Source: Odontocerum albicorne (Eukaryota > Arthropoda > Insecta > Trichoptera > Odontoceridae). From it: a stretch of 64,000 nt of DNA. Both the position numbers and the translations under genes were made by a program. The stretch is taken from the NCBI GenBank assembly GCA_949825065.1, contig OX463849.1:40701852-40765851 (forward strand), written 5' to 3'. Position 1 is the first letter of the stretch. Each line of letters starts with the position of its first letter. The notes beneath the pieces were generated by a model. It was not told the origin of the DNA and ran no database searches. It worked only from the letters and a program-made list of their open reading frames with translations. Below are positions 37,185 to 50,000 of this stretch, one piece after another.

Positions 37185-37604
37185 CACGTTCACTGCGTAT
37201 AAAATGTCATACAGAAATGCTGAAAAATCGCAAATTTTTGAAAATCCATAACTTTGTTAAAAATCAAATTCTACTTTCTGCGAATTGCGAGAACCTGAAT
37301 TGTCTCAACGTCGCAAGCAAAGGCGTATGCGACTGACGTTCCGCGCCACTAGTTGCCTCAAGGCTTGCAAATAGGTTAGACGTACGCCCGTTCCGTGAGC
37401 GTTTTTTAATGTTTTCAGATGGTTTTTTAATGTTTTCAGCAAATAAATCTCAATTATTATAATTTTTAACTTCAATTATAATTAATTAAGGGGATTATCT
37501 ATGAATGTTCTTATTTTTCCAATTTAAAATCGCAAATTTTTGATTGCGTACTCAATACCCAACACCGTAACACGCGTATTACTTTTATCACCGTAAGGGA
37601 AGGG
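37185..37604. mobile_element. TTAA-flanked piggyBac-like MITE
   Basis: TTAA lies at 37181-37184 and 37605-37608. The ends are CACGTTCACTGCG (left) and CCCTTCCCTTACGGTG (right, inward). The interior is shared in reverse orientation with 44465-45075 (for example, GGGGATTATCTATGAATG against its complement). The segment GTTTTTTAATGTTTTCAG is repeated in tandem near 37400. Confidence 0.75.
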
Positions 37605-38016
37605 TTAAAGATGACCTATGGCAGTAGGTGAAAAAATTGATGAAGAAACTGCCTGAGCAGGAATTATTATAAACAATAACACAGCAGTCATCATGGTTGT
37701 GAGTAGAAATTTTGAAGTGTTTCATCTTTATCACTGTGGGAAAGTGTTAAATAGATCAACAAATTTATAAACCTAGAATAGATTTTTCACGTGATCTACG
37801 ATAGCAAGACTATGGAAACAAACAACTGGATAAAATTAGTATAGTATAGAGATCATGTCCAAGGAAATGCCAAGTTATTGTGGACTTTATTTTCTGTAAA
37901 ATAATAAACATTTACAATGGTAAGAATTTTTTTATATTTACTTTAAGTTTTGTTCAAGAAATCTTCCCAGCTTAAAAAAAGAAATAATTATAACAAAACA
38001 TCAATTATTCACTTAA

Positions 38017-38761
38017 ACACGTTCCGTGCCGCAGTACATTTTGAGAAAATAAGTAGCTGCGCCACTAAACAAATTATAGTTTATATTATGTATACATATA
38101 TAGGCTTCATAAATAATGATTTATTTTTAAAAATAAACTGATTTTAGGTGATATTGTGAGCGTAGGTCACCGGTGACCTACGCGGCGTCGTACGGTAATA
38201 CATGTATATACAACATAAACTTTTGTAGTCGAAACAAATTGTAGCATGCTTATTTATTACTTACTATATTTTTTATTTATTTATGTAATATGCTATAGTG
38301 TTACGCCATAACATAATAATCTCTTATGATTACTGAGACAATAGCTCCAAAAAAAAGGGTCACAAGGTTGCATAGACAATGCACCCTCATAAATTTCCAG
38401 AGTGTGACAAATGGATGGTCCCATTCATTATGTTATCCCTGGAATCTCTTCTATACCCCCTAGCCTAATTGTAGAGGCTAGTTTATCCTTGAAAAAAATA
38501 AACCGTAATAGCTTGCTCATGTACACCTGGAGGTTTATTAAAAATAATTGCATTTTCAAACAAAATTTTGGAAGTTTTTATGTGCATTATATTCAGGGGC
38601 GCCGTATAGGTCACATTCAATGTTAAAATTCGTAGTAAATGTGACCGCTGGCGCACTGGGACTGTTTATAAAAAAAAAAACACGTAGGTCACCGGTGACC
38701 TATGTGGCGCCCTGGTCAAAAACACGGTAGGTCACCGGTGACCTACGCGGCGCGGAACGTG
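38017..38761. mobile_element. TTAA-associated MITE with three AGGTCA palindromes
   Basis: The left end is ACACGTTCCGTGCCGC after TTAA (38013-38016). The right end, read inward, is CACGTTCCGCGCCGC, before TTAA (38762-38765); the left side has one extra A. The perfect palindrome AGGTCACCGGTGACCT occurs at 38164-38179, 38686-38701 and 38729-38744, each followed by a GGCG-type motif. No coding content was recognised. Confidence 0.7.
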
Positions 38762-38765
38762 TTAA

Positions 38766-39756
38766 ATCAACATATAATGATATCTTAGGGTTTGCCCACT
38801 AAATCTTTTCAAAACAGATCTAAATCCTTGTACACACTTATTGGGCTCTTCTGACTCAAAAGTTTGCAAGTCCCTGGTATATCACATAACATTTTAGGAT
38901 CTCTGTGTGTATCAGTAATAAGTAAAGGAGATCACAGTAAAAAAATCTTCAAGTTATGGGTATTAGATAAGGATAAATTCAGAAAAATACTTACTGTCAA
39001 GTATCGAAAATGAGATACTGCAGGAAAAAATAAAGTCCCTGAGAGAAACCAATTGAGGAACTTGGGGCTTAGTCCCTAGCACTCTACATAAAGAAATCTC
39101 AATAAAACTGGTTAAGGCACGTACCTAAGCAACTACCATAAAGCTAAATCAAATTCTTTTGACTACGCCTGATAGAGGAGTTTTATAGAGAAAAGAATCA
39201 AATGAGTGACCATCTTTCATACTGGCAATGATCCCCTAAACCACGTAAAACAATAGGGAAAAATGAGAAAACTAATTCCAATAAGTTGAACTTAAAAAAC
39301 CAAAAATTAAAATACATTTATGTTTTAAGCCACACAGATGGTAATAATTTTTTTTTCTGATTCATAATATATGAAAATTTTGATCAACTTAAAAGTTACT
39401 ATAAGATGTAAAACGAGAATGCCAACTTAAAACTGTATTTCTAGTATTGTTCAGTAACACACTTTGTCCTAAGGTAGGTGTAAAAGAGTGCTGTTACTAC
39501 TTTTAACTTAGGTGCTTGAGTAACATTTACTACTTTTAAAAGTAGCTGCAATAGTGCTGTAAAACTCAACATTAAAAATTTGTGAGTGTACAATGATATA
39601 TTTTTAACAATGATATCTTTTGATGGTTTTAAAATATTTGATAAAAAAATTTTAAGAAAAATATTGCATATTCCTTACATTCGATTTTATGCTTTTTATT
39701 TTATTCAGTCTTAATTTGAAAAAGCTCAGATTTTAGTCTTATTTTAGTGCCTCAAT
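38766..39756. other. Intergenic, no feature seen
   Basis: No coding sequence or repeat recognised. Confidence 0.35.
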
Positions 39757-39760
39757 GAAT

Positions 39761-39817
39761 AGTTTCCTATGAAATAGTATAGTTTCCTATGAAATAGTAC
39801 AGTTTCTTATGAAATAA
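39761..39817. repeat. 20-bp tandem repeat, nearly three copies
   Basis: Units of AGTTTCCTATGAAATAGTAT start at 39761, 39781 and 39801; the last is partial and has TCTTAT. Confidence 0.85.
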
Positions 39818-39831
39818 TTTTCAGTTTAACC

Positions 39832-40068
39832 CTGAGAGCGCTACGAGAAAAAAATATAATTGTCTATCAAGTGCTGAGATATATTTACGATTCGGACGTT
39901 CGTGATAAATATTTATTTTAAACAACAAAAAAACAAAAAAAATATATTTTTACAACATAAATATATTTTAGAATATGTACCCTTGTATTCTAAATGAATG
40001 ATATTCATTTAGAATACAAGGGTAGAACAAATTTCTTCCACTGCTATAGCAGTGCGCCGATCTCTCAG
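39832..40068. mobile_element. TTAA-flanked MITE
   Basis: TTAA lies at 39828-39831 and 40069-40072. The ends CCCTGAGAGCGCT and CCCTGAGAGATCGG (right, inward) form a 9-bp perfect TIR. In the interior, ACCCTTGTATTCTAAATGAA faces its complement about 40000-40022, giving a long AT-rich hairpin. It lies just beyond the 3' end of the anoctamin gene. Confidence 0.75.
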
Positions 40069-40798
40069 GGTTAATTTGCATAAGAGAATATGAATGAGAC
40101 CTTATTAGAATTTTGAAAATTAACAAATTGTAAAACACAATGACTTATTTTGAAAAATTTGTAAATCAGTTAAATTATTGTTTTAAGTACGGTATAATTA
40201 AAATATGAAAACTTGACAAAAATTAAAACAAATAAATGCTCTTAATAATACGAATTAACAAAAGAATAACAGTTAGATATAAATATTATTTCTATATAAA
40301 GCTTTAAAATAAAATATTGTCACAACAAAAAAGCTGTCTTGGTTATCTATCACACAGTAAATATTTTCAAAACGTGTTCATATATTAGGCACAAAAATAT
40401 GTTCATATATTAGACACAAAAAAAAAAAACAAAACGAGAACTAATGTTTTACACATTTTGGTTAAATTAATGTATAACCTATATGTGTGAACATTTGTAT
40501 GTTAAAAACTTGTTTATTTTTATATTATTAAAAAGAAAATAATGGTTTCGAAATACATCATTTATGTAAATATTTAATTTTCAAGAATATTTAGAGTAGA
40601 TTTTATATTTTTATAATTTCAAGATATTTTCTATTTGGTGAAAAAGTAACAAGAAATTACTAAACATAGAAAAAATATTTTATTACGTATGAACATCAAA
40701 TATGAATAGGTATTAACTAAAATATTCAAACAAATAATACATATTTTATCATGTGTGCCTCATTTCTTTATCAAGTGTAAAAAAGTATAAAATACAAC

Positions 40799-40920
40799 CA
40801 TATACGCAGTATGCCATCCATATAGGCAGTATGCCTATAAAAAGTTACATATAGGCAGTATGCCTATAATGCCATATAGGCAGTATGCCTATAAAACCAT
40901 ATAAGCAGTATGCCTATAAA
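40799..40920. repeat. Palindromic tandem repeats in the anoctamin 3' UTR/flank
   Basis: Five spaced copies, three of them exact, of ATAGGCAGTATGCCTAT (itself a palindrome with centre AGT), at about 40802, 40822, 40851, 40875 and 40899. They lie 30-150 bases past the anoctamin stop codon on the minus strand, so they are probably transcribed in its 3' UTR. Confidence 0.85.
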
Positions 40921-40949
40921 AAGTTAAATGATGCTTTTTGAATTAGGCT

Positions 40950-41024
40950 TTACAGCCGTATTTTAGATGTTCCATATACGGACATAAATCTTCTGGAGAG
41001 CATTTTAGTGTTCTTTTGTAATCT
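40950..41024 (-). CDS. ANO10: ANO10 exon 10 (terminal)
   Basis: Encodes [20 protein letters not shown], then KIRL and TAA (residues 658-681). It is too short to be flagged as an ORF. It was chosen because the acceptor TTATTATTTCAG, phase 0 and the basic cytosolic tail follow naturally from ALKKE in exon 9. The nearest alternative downstream exon was not found. Confidence 0.8.
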   Translation of the reverse strand, partial: RLQKNTKMLSRRFMSVYGTSKIRL

Positions 41025-44000
41025 CTGAAATAATAAAAAATATATATTGTAATTTATTTTTATCAAACACTGTTTATTCCACTTTTTTGTGACGGTATAA
41101 CCCTACCGGTTTCAAGGCTTTCACCTCATCTTCAGGGGAGCTCAAACAAGTCTTGTTTGCGCTCCCCTGAAGATGAGGTGAAAGCCTTGAAACCGGTAGG
41201 GTTATACCGTCACAAAAAAGTGGAATAAAGTGTTTGATAAAAATAAATTACAATGTCTTTAAACCTCCACAACGTTAATGCCTTAACTATAAACAACAAA
41301 AAATATATAGTTAATTATGTTACGAGTAGGTAAAATTCATTGTCATATACCCTTACAAAACCCTATTAGTTCCGTTAGGTCACTCTGAGCTCACTTGAAA
41401 GAATGGCGATGGGAGTTTTGAGGTCCCAAAAAAAGTTATAGGCGTTTTCAGCACTGAACATGTTAATATGGCCGTATTGTATATAGAAAAATGATTCAAG
41501 AAAAGGTTCAAGATATTTGAATAAGGGATGCAATATGATGTAACAAACTTAAATTAAGGACTTGTGAGCACTGTTGGTATTACAATATGGTAATTGGGCT
41601 GCAATCAAGCTCGATCAACATATCTTCATAAGATAGAAGAGTAAAAGAAACATCCTTCTTAGCAAAAATATTTCTTTTGACCTGTATTTAGTGTTGTCTT
41701 TAACTGGTAGGTACCAGTTTGCCTGAACTATTTTTTCTGATTCGGTATTGATTCACAAAACTTGTTGTTTATTATTGCATTAAACTAGCAATGCAATTAT
41801 GCATTTGTAGGGAATACCCACGTCCCTAAAATATTGTCAACATGCAGGGTCAACGACCGATGAATCAACCTCTGGATATGTACAAATGTCACATACCAGA
41901 ACGTCAATACTGTTTACACGCAAATAATATTTACATCGCATTCCACGGTAGAAAGAGAACATATCACGCCGTCTCGCCGTTTCGACAATAAATATTCTAC
42001 CCACTGTATTATCCGCATCGCTTGCGACCACCTCAGCACGCGCAGGAGTGAGATCGAGATATACCGCGGACGCATTCACGTGCCCCGTTCTGAAATTCTA
42101 TATATACCTACTTATCGATGAATAAAGAGCACTTGTTATTATTCGCTTGACCATTAATTTCTGTTTACTATTTATTGATTATTCACTCTCACTTTTTTCG
42201 CATTCCTGAATCGACGTATTTTATTTTAAATACAAACAAATCAAAATCATCACGACGTATCAAATTAAGCATCCCGCTAAATTGATGACCCCGAATGAAA
42301 AGGAACGCAGAATTCGACTAAAGCGAATACAGAGATGTCAACAACATCATCATCAGCACGTCCTACTAGGACACACGCTAAACATTCAACAATAATTTTA
42401 CTATTTTTAACATAGATTGTCATTTTCATCATTTCTAATAGCTGTATTGGTAAAAAATACGAGGGAGGGGGGGAGGGAGTGGAATGGTTTTCAACATGAC
42501 AAGATAGTTTCACATTTCACCACTCGAGTCTCGTTAAGTTTCAGTAAACCTCTATTTATTAAGAATAAATACTGATAAATCTGATTAATCACTCAAGTAA
42601 TGTTATTTTTGCCTTCAAATTGTATTGTATTATACTTTCAGTGTACACTGTACAACCTGATGGTTGTATTACCATATGGTAATGTCTTTCAACCAACCAA
42701 TAAGATGTAGAGGCCTTAAGTGAAAATAAGACTGGAATACCTTTTAAAATAAATTAGATAACTAATGACAATCGAGCCCATAACACCCGGGTTAGGAAGA
42801 CTTACCAACTAGCCCACGGTGGTTGTCTTTACACGCTTCTTCAGAAAATACCACGGATGCTTATTCAGAAAAAAAGTTATCATTTATGAATTCTATTGCA
42901 AAATGCGGAGGCTTTCTTTCTCTAATGTGATTGTTAAAAATATCCATAAAAAGAAAATGGATTTTTATTTCGTGTTTTGTGAGTTCAAATTTTTGGTGAA
43001 AATAAATTTATTATCTTTCCTATATGACAAAACTATTAAAGCATTTTATTTAAACAAAAACTTTTTAAGTAACAACACACATTCCAACCCCTCTGACTAA
43101 ATTCCTAAAAAATAATTACCTCTTTTTTTAATGCCTGGTTGGAGATGTGATTTTTCCTGGCCAATGCGATTCTGACCCACTCAGGTTTATCTGGAATAGC
43201 TTGATGTAGAATATACCGGACTCCCAAAAGTAAGTGCTCCAATATGACAAAGTAGAAGAATAGGTCATGGGATTTCATTTCCATTGTTTCGGCATAGCTC
43301 CTTATCTGAGGCGAAAGCCAAAGGAGTCCACAATTTGTCATAATGGCCATTGCACCTATTATTTCAAACGATCTCTGAAATTTTTTTTATAAGATCATAT
43401 AAAACTGAAATGTCTACAATGAGAAGTTATTTGTAGATATACATTTTTACATCATTTATTAGTTTTATTTCCTTTTTTTTTCTATGTTCATGTTCCATAA
43501 TTCCACATATAATTGATTATTGTGTTTTTTTAATTATTTTTATGATTTTTCCCCATGCTGAGGAGGATTTGTGAAGTTGCACCTGTCTGGTTCAGTCTTT
43601 TATACTTTGTTTTCAATTTGTGTTTTGTTTTTCAATGATCTGTCTTTTTTGCGCAGTACGGACTGTGCACAGTCCCGTAATGTGTTGGTAACATGTGGTT
43701 TTGTATGATTTAATACCTGTTTTCTGATTGTTTTTATTGTAATTTTGTTTATATATTCTGTCAACCTTAATGTGTTGAGCACTCACTACAGGCTTTTTAT
43801 ATTTTTGCTATAAGGTACATTGTATCGTTTACTTATATAAATTAAAAAAATAAAATAATATAGGAATCATTTTTAAGTATTTTCAAATACAAAAAAATAC
43901 CAATATAAAAATTTCCTTTTATTATTATACTTCAAAGATTAAAAGAATACAGTTGAAAATAAATAGGCAACATTTTTAAGTATACTGTTTAGATTTTTTG

Positions 44001-47000
44001 ATCCTGTGATCATCTTTTACTTATATTTGCAGGTTTTATCAAAATTTTAAGTACAAAATACAAAATAAATAATGAGTCACCTGCCATGCTCCAATGTCCT
44101 TAACTTTCCTGGCTAAAGGTCTTTGATATGCCTTACATAATTTAAAGGCATCGGCTCTTATTTCCAATATGTTATTTGCCACAGCCCAAAAGGCAGCCAA
44201 TGGGTAGACGGAGGAAAAGAGAACCTTTAAAAGACAAAGAAAGTAATATTTGATCATGATAAATGATAATGTTTGCAAATTAGATGTGATAGATGCTAGA
44301 AGCAATGTTGATATGGCACTTCAAATTCATATTAATATTTTCTATGCCATCGTCGTTGCTGGGTCTCGTAATTGAGGGTTCCCTCGCCATTCCAACGTCA
44401 ATTCAGTTGGAATTCAAAGCTGTGCCATAGAGTTTATGTTTCTTTCTTCCTTTTTCCTCTTTAGCCCTTCCCTTACGGTGTTAAAATTGGAACGCGTACT
44501 CCGGTGTTGGGTAGTGAGTACGCGATCAAAAATTAGTGATTTTAAATCGGAAAAATAAGAGCATTCATAGATAATCCCCTTAATTAATTATAATTGAAGT
44601 TAAAAATTATAATAATTGAGATTTATTTGCTGAAAACATTAAAAAACCATCTGGCAACGCTCACGGAACGGGCGTACGTCTAATCTATTTGCAAGTACAG
44701 AAGATACTGCGGCGCGGAGCGGTACCCCGGCGTGGCTTACGTTTGCGACGATTGAGACTATTGAGCTCCTCGCAATTCAGTGGAGTATGCAAGAGTGAGA
44801 TGCGAATATAGTGTCGCGCTTCCCGCATACTCTTCACCTATCGTCAAGACGAGGCACTCGCAGCGTTTAAATGCGAATTTGTTTTCGATCTTTACAAAAC
44901 ACCTACGATGTAGTCGATAAATTCTAATTATTATTAATATTATTTTTTAAATCAATGCGTAAATATATTATGAAGGAATACATAAAAACTTAACCTTGTA
45001 TTTATTATATTTATAGAGATATTGATGGTTATTAGAAGCAACGTGTAGAAGATACCCAACACAGGGAAGGAAAGGTTAAATGAGTGAGCCTTTGCACACC
45101 AGCAAACTCACTGGTCACATCAGCATGTTTTTTATTTTTAATAAAAGATACGACCAAAGTCATAGGTATCCTTATACTCGAAAATACTAGGCGGAAAAAA
45201 TGACATTTTGTCCAAAAATAATGATCCAAGTGTTGATTTGGCCTTGTGTTTATGTTAAATAAGTATAATAAAGCTATCTTGACATTTTTATTTGAAAATA
45301 ATGAGTTTATTAAGTATCAAGAAGAATTCGTATTTCTCATAACAAGGTGCCTTACTGGGGGGCCATCTGGGTTGCCAATAGTGAAGCATTGAATCGGTTA
45401 AATTATTACTTACTATTATTAAAGAGACACCTATTGATAACCCAAGAGTAAGTGGGATTTCTGTATTCATTGTATTCATATCATATTATATACATCAATA
45501 AATATTTTTAAAATGTGGTGGTCGCCCACTCGGAACACTGTGGGCGTTCATACATATGGTCAATGACCGATGAAATGACCTTCGCATACCTTGATAAAAT
45601 CTAAATAAACAAGTCCAAAGTTCACACGCCGGCCATTCAACCCATAGCCGAGCGGACCGCATTCCATATTAGAGAGAGAACGCACCACGCTTGTCTCGCC
45701 AGTTCCGTATTTGAATGATACCTACATACAACATTAATTGTTTTTGCTAATGCAGAAACGAGACAAAGGATATCTTGCTCGCATTCCCGCACACACGCGG
45801 AAATAGTATAAATACCTACGTTTACTAATAAAGACTCTCTTTCCGCATTGCGATCTAACGTGTTTTATTATTTATCAATAAATCATCCTCATCATCTCTT
45901 CCCTTAAGGACTAGTTCCTAAAAAAATATCTGCTCTTGATCACCATCTCCATTTATGCTAATTCGGAGGCAGCAGGCGTTAAATGTGTCTTTAGGTTTAC
46001 CATCAGTCCATATTATAAGACTTATAAAAAAGACAATTATCACTGATAGTGCCCAAATCAAGAATTCGATTGAGAATAAACAGTATTCTATGACAAGAGA
46101 GATTACTGGGATACAGAAAATATTGAAAACCACTGTCCTGAATAAAGTTACATCTAAATATAAAAAAAATCTACTTGTGTTTCCACCTCAAAAATATGAA
46201 ATGCCTTTCTGGACAACCTAAAAGATATAATAAAAGAGAAGATATGACTTACCACATAACCAAATTGAATAAACAATTCCAAATAATCATCGTAAGTTCC
46301 TTCGTATTCTTCCATTTTCCCTTCCTCGATAGCTTGCACGATTCTCGGATCGTCGTAATGAAAGCACTCAATATCTTTCAGGACATTTGGTACCACCAGA
46401 AGATTCTCATCAAAAGTGTAGCTGGATTTTTTTGTGTATGAACCATCATGTTTGGTCTTTATTTTTTCCATCTAAAAGAAAAAAAATAGTTTTTATTTTT
46501 TTATTTATTCGCCTTTTACAAAAGTTACAGTAAATTTGTGCTTTAATTTACATTGATTGCAATAAATCTGTGCCACAATTAACAATAAATTTGTGTCACA
46601 GTTTAAAGTAAATTTGTGCCACAATTTCTAATACATTTGTGTCACAATTTATAGTAAATTTGTGCCACAATTCACAACACACTACAACCATTGAGACAAA
46701 CTGCTATAAATACAAGACAAAATGCTATAAATACAGTTAAATAATCCTCAGTCATACAACATGATTATATTTTTTATTAGATCAGACAATAACAATTTTT
46801 TCTCTTAAGTACGAGGCATATCCAGAAACTAAGTGTACTGAATTTTTGTAGGTTACAATTTTTTTCATTTAAACAAAAAAATTACGTGGTTACCGTAGTA
46901 CATATGTAAGCTATTTTTCGACATAGCCACCATTCCTCTCAATGCAGGTGGTGAAGCGGGGTATCAACTTTTTGATGCCTTCCTCGAAGTAGTTTCCCGC

Positions 47001-50000
47001 CAACCCCTCCGTCCACTTCTCCACCTCCTCCTTTACCTCCTCGTCGGTTGAAAACCTTTTTCCACCCATGTGCAGCTTCAGGGAGGTAAAGAGATAGTAA
47101 TCTGAAGGTGCTAGGTCAGGGGAATGCGCGGGATGGTTCAGGACATCCCATTTAAACGAGGCGAGCAGTTCCTTCGTGGCGTTGGCCGTGTGTGGTCTTG
47201 CATTGTCGTGCAGCAGGCAGACTCCCTTTGTCAGCATGCCTCTCCTCTTGTTCTGAATCGCCCTCCGCAATTTTTTTAGGGTCTCACAGTATCTTGCAGA
47301 GTTGATGGTCTCCCCTTGAGGCATATATTCAATTAAAATGATGCCTTGACAGTCCCAAAACACGGATGCCATGATTTTCTTGGCTGAAATTGAGGTTTTG
47401 AACTTTTTGGCGGAGGGTGAAGAGGTGTGACACCACTGTTGAGACTGCCTTTTGGTTTCAGGCGTGTAGTGTGCAACCCAAGTTTCATCTCCAGTAACGA
47501 TGGAGCGGAGAAATTCATCTCCATGGAGTTTGCAGCGCCTCAAAAACTCTTGCCTTTTTACAAAATTTCGCACTTGGCGGGAGATTGGTTTGACATTTTT
47601 CAAGAAACGTGTTGTCGCGTCAACACTTCTCAACGTACTGACCTCAAACCGGTCTCGTTGCGGAGGGGAAGGGTCAGGCTACACGGAAGTGTAGCCAACA
47701 TGTCGAAAATAAAATCCATCCGGTCGTGAGAGCCTCAGTACACTTACTTTCTGGATACGCCTCGTACATTTGAGTGAATTTTCCGGATAAACATATTCTT
47801 TATATTGGTACTTCTTTTAGGATTCTAAGAAAAAAAAATTTTTACAAAACAAAAAGTAAATATTGAATTTTTAGAAATAGAACGTACAAGTAGACCAAAA
47901 AAAGAATAGAAAAATTAAGATTAGAGGAATTTTCTGAAAAATGAAGAATAGGGAAAGGTGAGTAGTATGAGAATCACAGATTAATCAAGGATTTTTATGA
48001 ATTATTAAAAAGATGTTAACATAAAATAGATTTACCTTGTTGAATGAGCCACGTAAAATGAGTGGCAATATGGCTTCCTGGAAATGGTTAATAGCTTGTA
48101 AAATAATGAGCATGATAGCGACTTGTTGTCGCAACATTTCAGGATCTTGAAGTATGAAAGCAATGTAGAAAAGGGACATGAAGTTATTGACAAATTCAAA
48201 CAGCACAAGTTTTATAACACGGTGCCTTTCATACTGCGACTGAGTCCTGTGATTCTCTAAAAGTTAAAATACATATGTTAAATTTAAAAACTCTCGTTAC
48301 ATTGGGTCTATTGAATATTTTTTACTTCTCATTTTCATCTTAGAGACTCATGAAAATGAGAAGTGAAAAAATATTCATAAGATGAAAAGTGAAAAAATAC
48401 ATTTGAATGCATTCAATATGAAGATACTTATTTTTTATAAGATGTTGTTTTGCGCATGTAGCGTTGATTTTTACATCATCTTAACACTTCCCTTACTGTG
48501 CTAAAAAATTACGCCAGTTACGGTGTTGGACACTGAGGGTACACTAAAAATGTATGTTTTAAATTAAAATTATGCAAAATCTATTAATTTTTTTTTTAAT
48601 TAGCTATAAACATCATTTTATTGTGTAATAAAATGTCGAGTAATATAAAATAAGTGTAAGAAATGATAAAATAATAGTTGAAACAGAAGTGACATTTCTA
48701 TAGGAATATAATTTTCCCAATGCGTCGTTCGGTCTGCGCAACGTTCAGAATGCGCATGACTGAAAAGAGGTCTCCAACCTTTTAACACTTCCCTTACTGT
48801 GCTAAAAAATTACGCCAGTAACGGCGTTGGACACTGAGGGTACACTAAACATGTATGTTTCAAATTAAAATTATGCAAAATCTGCTAGGTTATTTTTTGT
48901 TATTAGCTATAAACATCATTTTATTATGTAATAAAATGTCGAATAATATAAAATAAAGGTAAGAAATGATAAAATAAGAGCTAAAACAGAAAGGCATTTC
49001 TATAAGAATATTATTTTTACGCTGCGTCGTTCGGTCAAAAATCAAGGTTTTAGGGCGAGAAATTTATATAGTATAAACAAACACGAAATTCAAAATTATA
49101 TATAAACAAACACGAAATTCAAATCAATAAAATATATGCAATTTGGAAAATATAAACACTACAGAAAATTTGAAAATAGGACAAACATATCATATAATCA
49201 AAGTTTAATCCTGTGGAGAAAGTTATCGCAATTGGGGCATGAAACCACTTTTTTTTTACTATATTCTACGTACTAAACACGCAGGTGTTTGACAAATATT
49301 GCAGAATAGCCTGGTTTTTTTTCTCGAATGTTTTTAATAAAACCCACAACTTCCTCTTTTGAGGACCTCACGGGGTGCCAACAGGGTATTATTTACTAAT
49401 GTTTCGGATATTGACTCGCCACAATATGTTAAAACTGTATTAAAAGCATCTTGTTGTTGCTATTTTTCCTTTTTAAGATATTGGGCATTGCCAATTCCAA
49501 ACTTAACTCTCTTGTGAAATGTTTTCGGTGGTATTAATTATTTTGTTTCCACTCTGGATATTTGTCTATCCATAAGAGGTATGCATTCAATGCAGCCATA
49601 TCTATAATTTCCATAAAAAGACGGAAAGGCCATCTTCTCGTTGACCTTGAGCAAGAGTACTCTCAAGTAATTTGGTCTCCCGTATCTACTCCAATTTTCG
49701 TATTATTATAATGATGTATAATTACTATAGTGGCTTTTGTTTTTCTGAATAATCAATTTCTGCATCATTGAATTGAGTGGATAATAATAATACTGCTTTA
49801 TTTTTTGTGGTACACACGAAACAAGTATTTTATTTTCAGCTACTATGGATTGTTTTCTCTCTAGACGGTATAAATTCAAGTGAGATTACTCTTTTATTTT
49901 TTCGAAGCGTGCCAGTTAGAGTTAAACCTTTTAATAAAAGATTATCGGCTAATTTGATGGAGGTAATAAAAATACCTGTGGTTATCCTCCTGTTCGTGCC

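Noticed and set aside
46525..46682. CRISPR-like array
   Set aside because: Degenerate tandem repeat with no unique spacers, in an intron of a eukaryotic gene. The same applies to the arrays at 30110 and 40799.
46911..47633. Functional transposase gene
   Set aside because: The frame is intact but the DNA-binding N-terminus is absent, so autonomous activity is not supported.
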